From the NCBI GenBank assembly GCA_020024465.1, contig JAHHTT010000027.1:1-30053 (forward strand): a stretch of DNA of 30,053 bases, read 5' to 3'. This document shows, piece by piece, positions 23,680 through 30,053 of the stretch. The notes under the pieces are model-generated. The model ran no database searches. It worked only from the letters and a program-made list of their open reading frames with translations, and had not been told where the DNA came from. The DNA is from Odoribacter sp. Its GTDB lineage: Bacteria; Bacteroidota; Bacteroidia; Bacteroidales; Marinifilaceae. Positions within the stretch are counted from its first letter, which is position 1. Each line of letters begins with the position of its first letter. Position numbers and translations under genes: made by a program.

Positions 23680-24453
23680 TCATACGTTTTCGGAATGCAA
23701 ATTAAATAAATTCATTGCATTTTGCGTTGTTGTTTCTTCAATTTTTTTTATTTCCTCGCCGGTTAGTTCGGAAATTTTTGCTGCGATATATGGAATGTAG
23801 CTGCTTTCATTACGTTTTCCCCGATGAGGAACCGGAGCCAGATAGGGCGAATCGGTTTCTAAAACAAGATGTTTTATTCCGATATCGCGTACGGTTGCGG
23901 CCATTTCGCTTTTTTTGAATGTAACCACACCTCCGATGCCGATTAAAAAGCCCATGTCAATAGCTTGGCGGGCTTCATTGGCATTCCCCGGAAAACAATG
24001 GAGGATTCCCCGGATGTGGGTGTGCTTTTTCAGAATTTCAAAAATTTCTTGTAGCGAATCTCGGGAGTGGATGACTACCGGAAAGTTCATGTCGCGTGCA
24101 ATCCCGAGCTGGTGTTCGAATGCCTTGATCTGTTCGCGGTAATAAGTCTTGTCCCAATAAAGGTCGATGCCGCATTCTCCGATGCCGTAATAGTCGCGGG
24201 TGCCCACTTCCCGTTCCACATAGGCAAGTTCTGTCGTGTAATTTTCATGCACGGAGGTCGGATGCAGGCCCACTAACGGGAACATGACATCGGGGTATTT
24301 TTCGGACAGTTGGAGCATGCGGTTCCGGGATTCGCTGTCGATGTCGGGCAGGATAATTTTTTCTACTCCTGTCTGGAGGGCTCTTGCCACCACTTGTGCC
24401 TGATCTTCCCGAAACTCCTCTTCGTAAATATGCGAATGGGTATCAATATACAT
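23680..24453 (-). CDS. tatD: TatD family metal-dependent deoxyribonuclease
   Basis: The 257-residue product is a TIM-barrel amidohydrolase of the TatD type. Metal ligands are His6 and His8 in DTHSH, the glutamate in YGIGECGID, histidines in VVIHSRDS and ILHCFPGN, and an aspartate in VLETDSPYLAP. TatD proteins cut 3' ends of DNA in the cytoplasm and take part in DNA repair and fragment turnover. It is the first gene of the tatD-ansA unit. Upstream at plus 24630-24637 the minus strand has an exact -7 element TATCTTTG, part of the phased heptamer cluster, but 177 bases from the ATG. Confidence 0.95.
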   Translation of the reverse strand: MYIDTHSHIYEEEFREDQAQVVARALQTGVEKIILPDIDSESRNRMLQLSEKYPDVMFPLVGLHPTSVHENYTTELAYVEREVGTRDYYGIGECGIDLYWDKTYYREQIKAFEHQLGIARDMNFPVVIHSRDSLQEIFEILKKHTHIRGILHCFPGNANEARQAIDMGFLIGIGGVVTFKKSEMAATVRDIGIKHLVLETDSPYLAPVPHRGKRNESSYIPYIAAKISELTGEEIKKIEETTTQNAMNLFNLHSENV

Positions 24454-24619
24454 AAGTTGTTTTTTTAAATTTCGATTTTTAAAAGTATTGATATTTTTTT
24501 GAATTTACAAGGATGTGTATGAATATCTTTTGTATTTTGCACGGTATTTTTATTTAAAAATGGCCGAGTATTTTGAAGCCCGATGTCCCTTCTGCTTGAA
24601 TCTTTTGTTTCTTTAAGTT

Positions 24620-24697
24620 AAAGATATGACAAAGATAACGGTTTGATATCTTTGTCTTATAGTTGTGTTATCTTTGATATATCTTTGATATATCTTT
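24620..24697. repeat. Cluster of TATCTTT/AAAGATA heptamers in 11-base phase
   Basis: AAAGATA starts at 24620 and 24631; TATCTTT starts at 24647, 24669, 24680 and 24691. Spacing within each strand is 11 or 22 bases. A perfect 10-base inverted repeat (24628-24637 with 24647-24656, 9-base spacer) lies in the middle. Three of the plus-strand copies are followed by G, so each is also an exact TAnnTTTG -7 box. It may be a multi-site operator on one face of the helix, a curved segment, or several alternative promoters. Confidence 0.7.
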
Positions 24698-24810
24698 AAT
24701 GGGGAGAGAAGTGGGCACAAACAAAGCGCAATGAAAGAGGATTTTTTTATTTTGTTATGTGGCTGTCTTGATTCAAAATAGGTTCTAGAGAGAGTTTTTT
24801 GTAAAAAATA

Positions 24811-24841
24811 TTTGTTTTATTCAATATAAATTATATATTTG
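24811..24841 (+). promoter_or_regulatory. Consensus promoter of the permease fusion unit
   Basis: TTTG (24811-24814), exactly 19 bases, then TATATTTG (24834-24841). Transcription would begin near 24848, about 60 bases before the small ORF and 275 before the large gene. Confidence 0.75.
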
Positions 24842-24908
24842 TAATGTACTATAGTTTTTGTAAAAAAAGAGGTGTTTATCAATTGATACAGATTTAGGAA
24901 TTGTTCAA

Positions 24909-25106
24909 ATGTATGTTATTGATGCAATAGAACCGCATGATGAGGGGGAATACCATTTTTATGTCAAAGAAAATGGAGTTGTTATAGATGAATTGATTGT
25001 TACTGTTACAATTCGAAGTTTTTCTCCATATGCTGCCTCTTTCATGAAGCTAATGGTTAGTAGTTCGCTTGATTATTTTATGTTGAAGCCGGAAGAATTG
25101 TGTTAA
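24909..25106 (+). CDS. Small ORF with Ig-like character, possibly a gene remnant
   Basis: The 65-residue product has an Ig-like strand pattern in its first half (IEPHDEGEYHFYVKENG then DELIVTVTI), where D-x-G-x-Y is the hallmark of an Ig-fold F strand. The second half (SFMKLMVSSSLDYFML) does not continue the fold. The frame is open for 15 further codons upstream, back to 24864, without another ATG. A consensus promoter precedes it and the large permease gene starts 16 bases after its stop, so it is transcribed with that gene. It may be a real small protein or what remains of a larger surface protein. I cannot assign a function. Confidence 0.35.
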   Translation: MYVIDAIEPHDEGEYHFYVKENGVVIDELIVTVTIRSFSPYAASFMKLMVSSSLDYFMLKPEELC

Positions 25107-25122
25107 TCTAAAATAAAGCTTT

Positions 25123-28100
25123 ATGGACACGCATACTTTTTTCTTGATAATGCGGAATGAGATGAAGATGCAGATGCGCAGTTGGATGTTTCGTTTCTTT
25201 TGTGTTTTGTCTTTGGTAGGAATAGTTGCGTGTCAGATGTACGGGCATGGAGCGGGCTGTATGGCTTGGAAAATGGTAGCACTCCCCTGCTCTATGCCCT
25301 TGATGAATGCATATCTGTTTAGTGTGCTCCAGTCGCTGTTTTTGGTGGTTGTTATGTCTGAATTTCCCCGGCGTCTGGTACGTTCCGGTTTGCGTGACGG
25401 TTGGATGGTGCGCCCTTTTAGTAATGCGGTGTATTATTGGGGGTCGTTGGCCGGGATATTTCTTCTTTTCTTTTTGGTAAATGTGGTGGAGGCGTTTATG
25501 GTGATTCTTTTGGTGAATTCGGTTAATGCCGCACCGGTATCGCTGTCGCTTTATTTTTTTTATATCCTGACTCTGAACATTCCTTGTTTTTTCTTTGTTT
25601 CCGGTCTGACGGTCTGTTTCAGTACTTTCTTTTCGCGGGTGTTCGGCTTTTTTATCAGTTTGATGTGGTTTGTTTCCGGCATATTTTGGTTGCCTTATCT
25701 TTTACATGGGACATTCGATTATTTTTCAGTGGGAGTACCTAATCTGTTTTCGGATTTGGTTGGGCATGTGAATTTGGGGGGATATTTGCAGCATCGTTTG
25801 ATTTATCTTTTTATGGGAATTGGAATGTTGCAGTTGGGATTGGGGCGTTTGGGGCGTTTGGCTAACAGTCACATCCGAATACGTCAGGTCCGTGTCTGGG
25901 GCTTCGGTTTTTTGATTTTGGGTCTGTTTTTTTTATGTAGCCTGGAGTATGGCTATTGGCGGACGGCCCGTCAGCGGGAGTGTTGGGTGTCTGTTTTTGA
26001 ACGTCATTGGCATACGGCAACCAGCCGGGTGAAAACGCATGCAATCCGTTTGGGGCAGTCCGGCGACAAATTGACGGCTTCGAGTCGGATGGTGCTTTAT
26101 AATCCCGGGAGAGAAGCCTTGGACAGTCTGGTGTTGTTTTTAAATCCGGGTCTTCATTTGTCCCGGGTTTCCAGCGGGGAGGTCTCGCTGCCTTATTGGC
26201 GGGATGAGCAGGTGTGTATAATAGAACGTCGTCTGGAAAGTGGGGATTCGCTCGTGGTGGATATGGATTATTCCGGAGTTCTGGACGATCGGATTTGCGA
26301 TTTGTTTTTGAGCAGGAAGGAGTATGAGGATAGTTTTTGTGGCGACCATTTTTTTCCGACAGGAAGGCGTGGCGCTTTTGTTGACGATGACATTTTGCTT
26401 TTGACCTCTTCCAGTATGTGGTATCCGGTGGCTCTTCCTCCGGTGAATCCGGTGGAGCCTTTTTCTACGCTTTGGGATTTTACCCGTTTCAGTCTTGCTG
26501 TCAATTCTCCGCGTCAGGAAATTGTGGTTTCTTCCGGGGTGGGCATGCGTAAGGGTGAGGATATTTTTTTCGAGTCGGGAAATCCTTTGCAGGCATTGAC
26601 CGTTTATGGAATAAACGGTGCAAGTTATGATGTCCCGGTGGATAGAGGGTTGAAACTGCGCTGTTGCCTGTCGGCCTGGGGCAGGCAATGGGCAAAAAAG
26701 TTCAGACGTGTTCCGGTCCAAGCCTTCTCTTCTTATTGGAGATTATTGACCGGAGGCGAATACGAGAATTATGCGAGCACCTCCTGGTATTCATCGTCTT
26801 ATCCTTTCCTGCATTGTCTGGAGAGTCCGGTGTCTTATCTTCCATCGGATTTTACGGCGAAATATGCGGGTGGGATGGTGGAGCCCGGAGTGGTATTTGT
26901 GCGGGAACGTTTGTTTGATTCCGCCTATGCAGATGAATATAGCAGGGAGATTGACGAGAAAGAAGATTTTCAAGCTATTGTGCGGGCTTTGTATTGGACG
27001 ATATTTGCAGACAACGGAGTGTATGGCAGCAGTCTCAGTCATCCTTTCCGGGGTGGCGGGTTGTACGGACGGGGAGGAATGCAGGGGAAGGGACGTATAT
27101 CACGGGCTTCCGGGAAGACGGTCTGGCAAATTCCGTGTATGTATCTGTTCAGTGAAAAATACCCTTTTATGAATTGTATGTGGAGAAAATTGCTGGATAT
27201 AAATAAGCATTCCATAATGCTTTCCAGGAGTTCTGTTTCTAATGAAGAGGTGGAGGTTTATGATTATTTTCTTGGTCGGAATCTGATGGAATTGCTGGCG
27301 GATACCGACATAAATGATATGGCTAAGTCTGTCCGCCTGAATTTGAAAATCAGGGATTTGTGGAATCGGCTGGTGTTGAGGGTACCGGAGAAGGAGTTTG
27401 CGAGAGCTTTGGATTCTCTGTATGTCAATCATAGCGGAGAGATGAGTCTGGATTCCTTACTTTCCGGTTGGAACAGGCGCTGGCATGTCTCTTTGGACAG
27501 CGCTCAGGCGGAGTGGATGTTGAACCGGCACAGCCACTATTTCCGTTGTCGTGGCTTTAAAAGATATATTTCAAAAGAAAAAGGTTTGCAGAAGGTGGAG
27601 GGAATGGTCTATAATGCCGGGAGAGAAGGAGGTCTGATCGGGGTGGAATGTCGTAGTCGGGGAGAATGTACTTATGTTAATGCTTTTGTGGGGGGCGGTG
27701 AGGCAAAGCGTTTTTCGATTGTGCGTCCTTTTGAAGGGCACAGTGATGGTTTCGGTTTTTTTATGAGTATGTCGGCAAACCGTCCGCTTGTCGTTGATTT
27801 TGATGTGGAGACTTGCTCTGAGGAAGTGGCATCCCGATGGCAGGTCGGCACTTGTTGGGAGTCCGTAACAGAGGAGGAGTTTATGGCAAACGAGGCTGCC
27901 AATGTGTACGTAGTGGACGATTCGGATGCGGATTTTGAATTGGTGGATGCCAACAAGACGCTGATACAGCGTTATTTCCCTCCTAAACATTCCTATGGTA
28001 AATTGCAGGGAGGGCATACGAATCGCTGGATAGACGTGTTGGGTTCGAGATTTCAGGGCGATTCGATTCGTGGTGCCCGGGTGATTAGCGGTGGTAATGG

Positions 28101-28422
28101 AAAATCAACGGCGACCTGGCGTGCAATGTTGCCTGAAGGACGTTATGAAGTGCAGGTGTTTGTCTATAAAAGTCTGACGGTGCCGGGAGTTTCGTTGCCT
28201 TCTGTCATAAATTATTATACGGTGTATTATGGTGACGAGCAGGAGGAGATTGCCCTTTCATTGGATGAAGTTTTGGGATATAATCAAATGGGATGGGCTT
28301 CTTTCGGAAATTTTGATTTCCCGGGTGGAGAGGTAAAGATAACCCTTTCCAATAAAGAGAATAGCCGGAATAGGGATATTGCGATTATAGCGGATGCTGT
28401 GAAGTTTGTCCGCTTGGAATAG
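25123..28422 (+). CDS. ABC-2 permease / M1-peptidase-like / golvesin-like fusion protein
   Basis: The 1099-residue product has three parts. The first 280 residues hold about seven membrane helices in the style of ABC-2 permeases; RDGWMVRPFSNAVYYWGSLAG resembles the 'VRP.SN..Y..GK..G' segment of the Bacteroidetes permease/aminopeptidase fusions. Residues about 285-900 follow the order of the M1-like part of those fusions (LESGDSLVVDMDYSG, SSSMWYPVALPPVNP, SSYPFLHCLESPVSY, VEPGVVFVRERL), but no HExxH zinc motif exists anywhere in the protein, so it cannot be a normal M1 enzyme. Residues 926-1099 look like a golvesin/Xly carbohydrate-binding-type domain (STATWRAMLPEGRYEVQVFV ... IAIIADAVKFVRLE). 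The soluble part should face the periplasm. No ATPase gene is adjacent. The gene is richer in G+C than the surrounding genes. Export or envelope remodelling is only a guess. Confidence 0.8.
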   Translation: MDTHTFFLIMRNEMKMQMRSWMFRFFCVLSLVGIVACQMYGHGAGCMAWKMVALPCSMPLMNAYLFSVLQSLFLVVVMSEFPRRLVRSGLRDGWMVRPFSNAVYYWGSLAGIFLLFFLVNVVEAFMVILLVNSVNAAPVSLSLYFFYILTLNIPCFFFVSGLTVCFSTFFSRVFGFFISLMWFVSGIFWLPYLLHGTFDYFSVGVPNLFSDLVGHVNLGGYLQHRLIYLFMGIGMLQLGLGRLGRLANSHIRIRQVRVWGFGFLILGLFFLCSLEYGYWRTARQRECWVSVFERHWHTATSRVKTHAIRLGQSGDKLTASSRMVLYNPGREALDSLVLFLNPGLHLSRVSSGEVSLPYWRDEQVCIIERRLESGDSLVVDMDYSGVLDDRICDLFLSRKEYEDSFCGDHFFPTGRRGAFVDDDILLLTSSSMWYPVALPPVNPVEPFSTLWDFTRFSLAVNSPRQEIVVSSGVGMRKGEDIFFESGNPLQALTVYGINGASYDVPVDRGLKLRCCLSAWGRQWAKKFRRVPVQAFSSYWRLLTGGEYENYASTSWYSSSYPFLHCLESPVSYLPSDFTAKYAGGMVEPGVVFVRERLFDSAYADEYSREIDEKEDFQAIVRALYWTIFADNGVYGSSLSHPFRGGGLYGRGGMQGKGRISRASGKTVWQIPCMYLFSEKYPFMNCMWRKLLDINKHSIMLSRSSVSNEEVEVYDYFLGRNLMELLADTDINDMAKSVRLNLKIRDLWNRLVLRVPEKEFARALDSLYVNHSGEMSLDSLLSGWNRRWHVSLDSAQAEWMLNRHSHYFRCRGFKRYISKEKGLQKVEGMVYNAGREGGLIGVECRSRGECTYVNAFVGGGEAKRFSIVRPFEGHSDGFGFFMSMSANRPLVVDFDVETCSEEVASRWQVGTCWESVTEEEFMANEAANVYVVDDSDADFELVDANKTLIQRYFPPKHSYGKLQGGHTNRWIDVLGSRFQGDSIRGARVISGGNGKSTATWRAMLPEGRYEVQVFVYKSLTVPGVSLPSVINYYTVYYGDEQEEIALSLDEVLGYNQMGWASFGNFDFPGGEVKITLSNKENSRNRDIAIIADAVKFVRLE

Positions 28423-28450
28423 GTGTAACCAAAGCCGGATATAATAATAT

Positions 28451-28481
28451 TTTGGATTGCTGGATGTTTTTATTACTTTCG
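28451..28481 (+). promoter_or_regulatory. Promoter of the ECF sigma factor gene
   Basis: TTTG (28451-28454), exactly 19 bases, then TACTTTCG (28474-28481), one base from TAnnTTTG. The predicted leader is about 40 bases. Confidence 0.7.
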
Positions 28482-28527
28482 CAAAGTAAAACTTATGTGC
28501 AAATTGTGAATATTTCAATAAAAACAG

Positions 28528-29043
28528 ATGCAATGTAGTGATGATCAGTCCTTTCGAAATTTGTTCCACGAATTCTATCAGGGATTGTGTGTGTTTGCAT
28601 TTGCTTATTTGAAAGATTATGCAGTTGTAGAAGATGTTGTACAGGAGGCTTTTGTGAAATTCTGGAGTCGTAGGGATGATTTTGATGACATGTTGAAAAT
28701 CAAGTCTTTTCTTTATGTTGTTGTACGGAACGACTGTCTGAATATAGTACAGCGGCAGAAATCTGTGAGAGAAGATATTTCTGTGATTGAAAAAGACCAT
28801 TTTTTCCATGATAACCTGATAGAGGTTGAGAGTTATCGAATTTTATATGCCGCTATAGATACTCTTTCGCCTCAGGGGAAAAAGGTGATTCAGCTGGCTT
28901 TGGATGGATTGAAAAACAGTGAAATTGCCGATCGTTTGGAAATTGCGGAGAGTTCGGTTCATACATTGAAAAAAATAGCCTATAAAAAACTGCGGGCGGC
29001 ATTGAAAGACTATTATTATCTGCTTGGTTTATTTCTGGGATAA
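28528..29043 (+). CDS. ECF RNA polymerase sigma factor, FecI-like
   Basis: The 171-residue product is a two-domain ECF sigma factor. Region 2 spans about residues 8-77, with LKDYAVVEDVVQEAFVKFWSRRDDF and KIKSFLYVVVRNDCLNIVQRQ; region 4 spans about 105-160, with IDTLSPQGKKVIQLALDGLKNSEIADRLEIAESSVHTLKKIAYKKLR as the helix-turn-helix that reads the -35 element. The length and hydrophobic C-terminus (YYYLLGLFLG) are typical of the Bacteroidetes ECF group paired with FecR anti-sigma factors. The fecR gene follows after 171 bases. Such pairs control TonB-dependent uptake of glycans, haem or siderophores, and the target genes should lie just beyond the window. Its own promoter is of the housekeeping type. 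Confidence 0.93.
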   Translation: MQCSDDQSFRNLFHEFYQGLCVFAFAYLKDYAVVEDVVQEAFVKFWSRRDDFDDMLKIKSFLYVVVRNDCLNIVQRQKSVREDISVIEKDHFFHDNLIEVESYRILYAAIDTLSPQGKKVIQLALDGLKNSEIADRLEIAESSVHTLKKIAYKKLRAALKDYYYLLGLFLG

Positions 29044-29214
29044 TTTTTTTTACTTTTTTTTATAAAAAGTGAGGGAAGTCTTTCCCCATAAAAATGCGAT
29101 TTTGTGTTCTAATAATATAAGGAATTCATTCTTTGTTGTCATGAAATTTTGAAGAAAGAGAATTCTGACGGATGAATGGAGTGGAATTTTATTGGAAAAA
29201 ACACAAAAGAAGAC

Positions 29215-30053
29215 ATGAATACAGAAAAGGATTTTGAGATAGCGAAAAAGATAGCCGGGGTATTGTCGGGCGACTGTCCAAAGGAGTTTGAGAATGATTT
29301 GAAGGAGTGGCTGTCGGAAACGGAGGACAACCGGATGCTTTATGAACATATATTGGACAACCGGACCCGGGAAGCATATCAGAAGAATGCTTCGAAATTC
29401 AATGAAGAGGATGCATGGGGAAAATTGTATCAAAAACGTCTGCGTAAGGTTGGCGGCCGGCGTATGATGACATGGCGTTGGGTCGCAGCCGTGTTGTTGG
29501 TCGGATTCATTGGTTACGCAGCGATGTTATATTGGGCTCAGCGGATAGAGACACATAAGGCAATGGCGCAGAATGAAGAGATAATGGGAGGAACACGTGC
29601 CATTTTGACGCTGGCGAATGGAAAAGTGGTGAATTTGGAAAAAACGAAGGGAGGGATTGTTGAGACTCAAACCAAGATAAATATCTACAATCAAGGTGAT
29701 AATCTGGTGTATCAGGATAGTTTGAATCAAATGACGGAAGAGGCGGTATATAATAAAATAACTGTACCACGCGGTGGTGAATTTAAATTGACTTTGAGCG
29801 ATAGTACGGTGGTACACCTGAATTCAGAGACTGTTTTAAATTATCCTGTTTGTTTTGTCGGCGAGACTCGTGAGGTGGAGTTGCACGGAGAGGCCTATTT
29901 TGAAGTGGCAAAGAATGCCGAAAAACCTTTTATAGTAAAAACGTCACATTATAATGTAAAGGTGTTGGGTACGCATTTCAACATTGCAGACTATGATAAT
30001 GAACCGAGTGTACACACGACTTTGATTGAGGGTAAAGTGGTTGTGGAGGGTCC
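29215..30053 (+). CDS. FecR family anti-sigma factor, cut by the window end
   Basis: The gene is open to the last base of the window, giving 279 codons without a stop. The product has an N-terminal cytoplasmic anti-sigma region of about 80 residues, one membrane helix (WRWVAAVLLVGFIGYAAML, about 87-105) and the periplasmic FecR domain: ITVPRGGEFKLTLSDSTVVHLNSET, REVELHGEAYFEVAKNAEKPFIV and VKVLGTHFNIADY. The missing part should hold the rest of the FecR domain and a C-terminal DUF4974-like domain. It holds the ECF sigma factor inactive until an outer-membrane transducer signals ligand binding. The start at 29215 is preceded by ACAAAAGAAGAC, a weak purine-rich site. A small GGGAA/TTCCC hairpin lies at 29073-29086 in the gap. 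Confidence 0.92.
   Translation, partial: MNTEKDFEIAKKIAGVLSGDCPKEFENDLKEWLSETEDNRMLYEHILDNRTREAYQKNASKFNEEDAWGKLYQKRLRKVGGRRMMTWRWVAAVLLVGFIGYAAMLYWAQRIETHKAMAQNEEIMGGTRAILTLANGKVVNLEKTKGGIVETQTKINIYNQGDNLVYQDSLNQMTEEAVYNKITVPRGGEFKLTLSDSTVVHLNSETVLNYPVCFVGETREVELHGEAYFEVAKNAEKPFIVKTSHYNVKVLGTHFNIADYDNEPSVHTTLIEGKVVVEG

Larger units (their letters stand above)
24454..24908. other. Gene-poor AT-rich region with phased heptamers and a promoter
   Basis: Between tatD and the small ORF there is no gene I can support. The stretch contains the 11-base-phased heptamer cluster (24620-24697) and a consensus promoter (24811-24841). Short ORFs here read as chance. Confidence 0.6.

Noticed and set aside
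24660..24700. Direct repeats considered as a CRISPR array
   Set aside because: The unit is 11 bases with no spacers and no cas genes, so it is not CRISPR.
24909..25106. Small ORF considered as the tail of a missing ABC ATPase gene
   Set aside because: No Walker, signature or H-loop motif is present in any frame I read in 24454-25122; the only pattern is Ig-like.
25123..28422. Calling the fusion protein an active M1 aminopeptidase
   Set aside because: The dipeptide HE does not occur in the protein, so HExxH is absent and the zinc site cannot form.
28258..28809. 183-codon minus-strand ORF across the permease end and the ECF sigma gene
   Set aside because: It overlaps two well supported genes and a consensus promoter; it contains no family motif.

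Overview
The window looks like a chromosomal segment of a Bacteroidales bacterium. The pointers are promoter elements of the Bacteroidetes type (TTTG, 19 bases, TAnnTTTG), a BACON-domain protein, an ExbB/ExbD cluster with two ExbD genes and a signal-peptide-bearing ExbB, an ECF sigma/FecR pair, and the YebC variant starting MGRAFEYRK. Odoribacter, Butyricimonas or Parabacteroides relatives would fit, but I cannot fix the genus from sequence alone. Base composition is uneven: the BACON gene is very AT-rich, while the permease fusion, EamA and TatD genes are visibly richer in G+C.

Layout. 1-7.5 kb is mostly housekeeping: a BACON protein, tRNA-Lys(CTT), yebC, an AhpC peroxiredoxin, a hotdog thioesterase, tRNA-Val(TAC), exodeoxyribonuclease III, an M18 aminopeptidase, an EamA transporter and a small orphan gene. 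Most of these units are closed by clear hairpins. 7.8-14.8 kb is a multidrug-efflux locus: two tandem, overlapping, related TetR regulators followed by a periplasmic adaptor, an RND pump and a TolC-type outer-membrane channel. Two near-identical 18-base sites, one before the regulators and one before the pump genes, probably are their operator.

14.8-20 kb is a signalling region: a possible antisense small RNA, a small exported PepSY-like protein with a possible sigma-54 promoter, a sigma-54-activating NtrC-type response regulator, and a convergent hybrid histidine kinase with its own receiver and HPt domain. tRNA-Arg(CCG) follows. 20.1-24.5 kb (minus strand) holds TatD nuclease, type I asparaginase, ExbB, an unknown four-helix membrane protein, ExbD and ExbD, giving an energised inner-membrane complex for TonB-type or related work.

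24.5-30 kb is the most unusual part. A 670-base gene-poor stretch contains heptamers TATCTTT/AAAGATA in an 11-base phase and a consensus promoter. A short ORF with Ig-like character follows, then a 1099-residue protein that joins an ABC-2 type permease, an M1-peptidase-like region without the zinc motif, and a C-terminal golvesin-like domain. No ATPase gene is beside it. The window ends with an ECF sigma factor and the start of its FecR-type anti-sigma factor, which usually precedes a TonB-dependent uptake locus.
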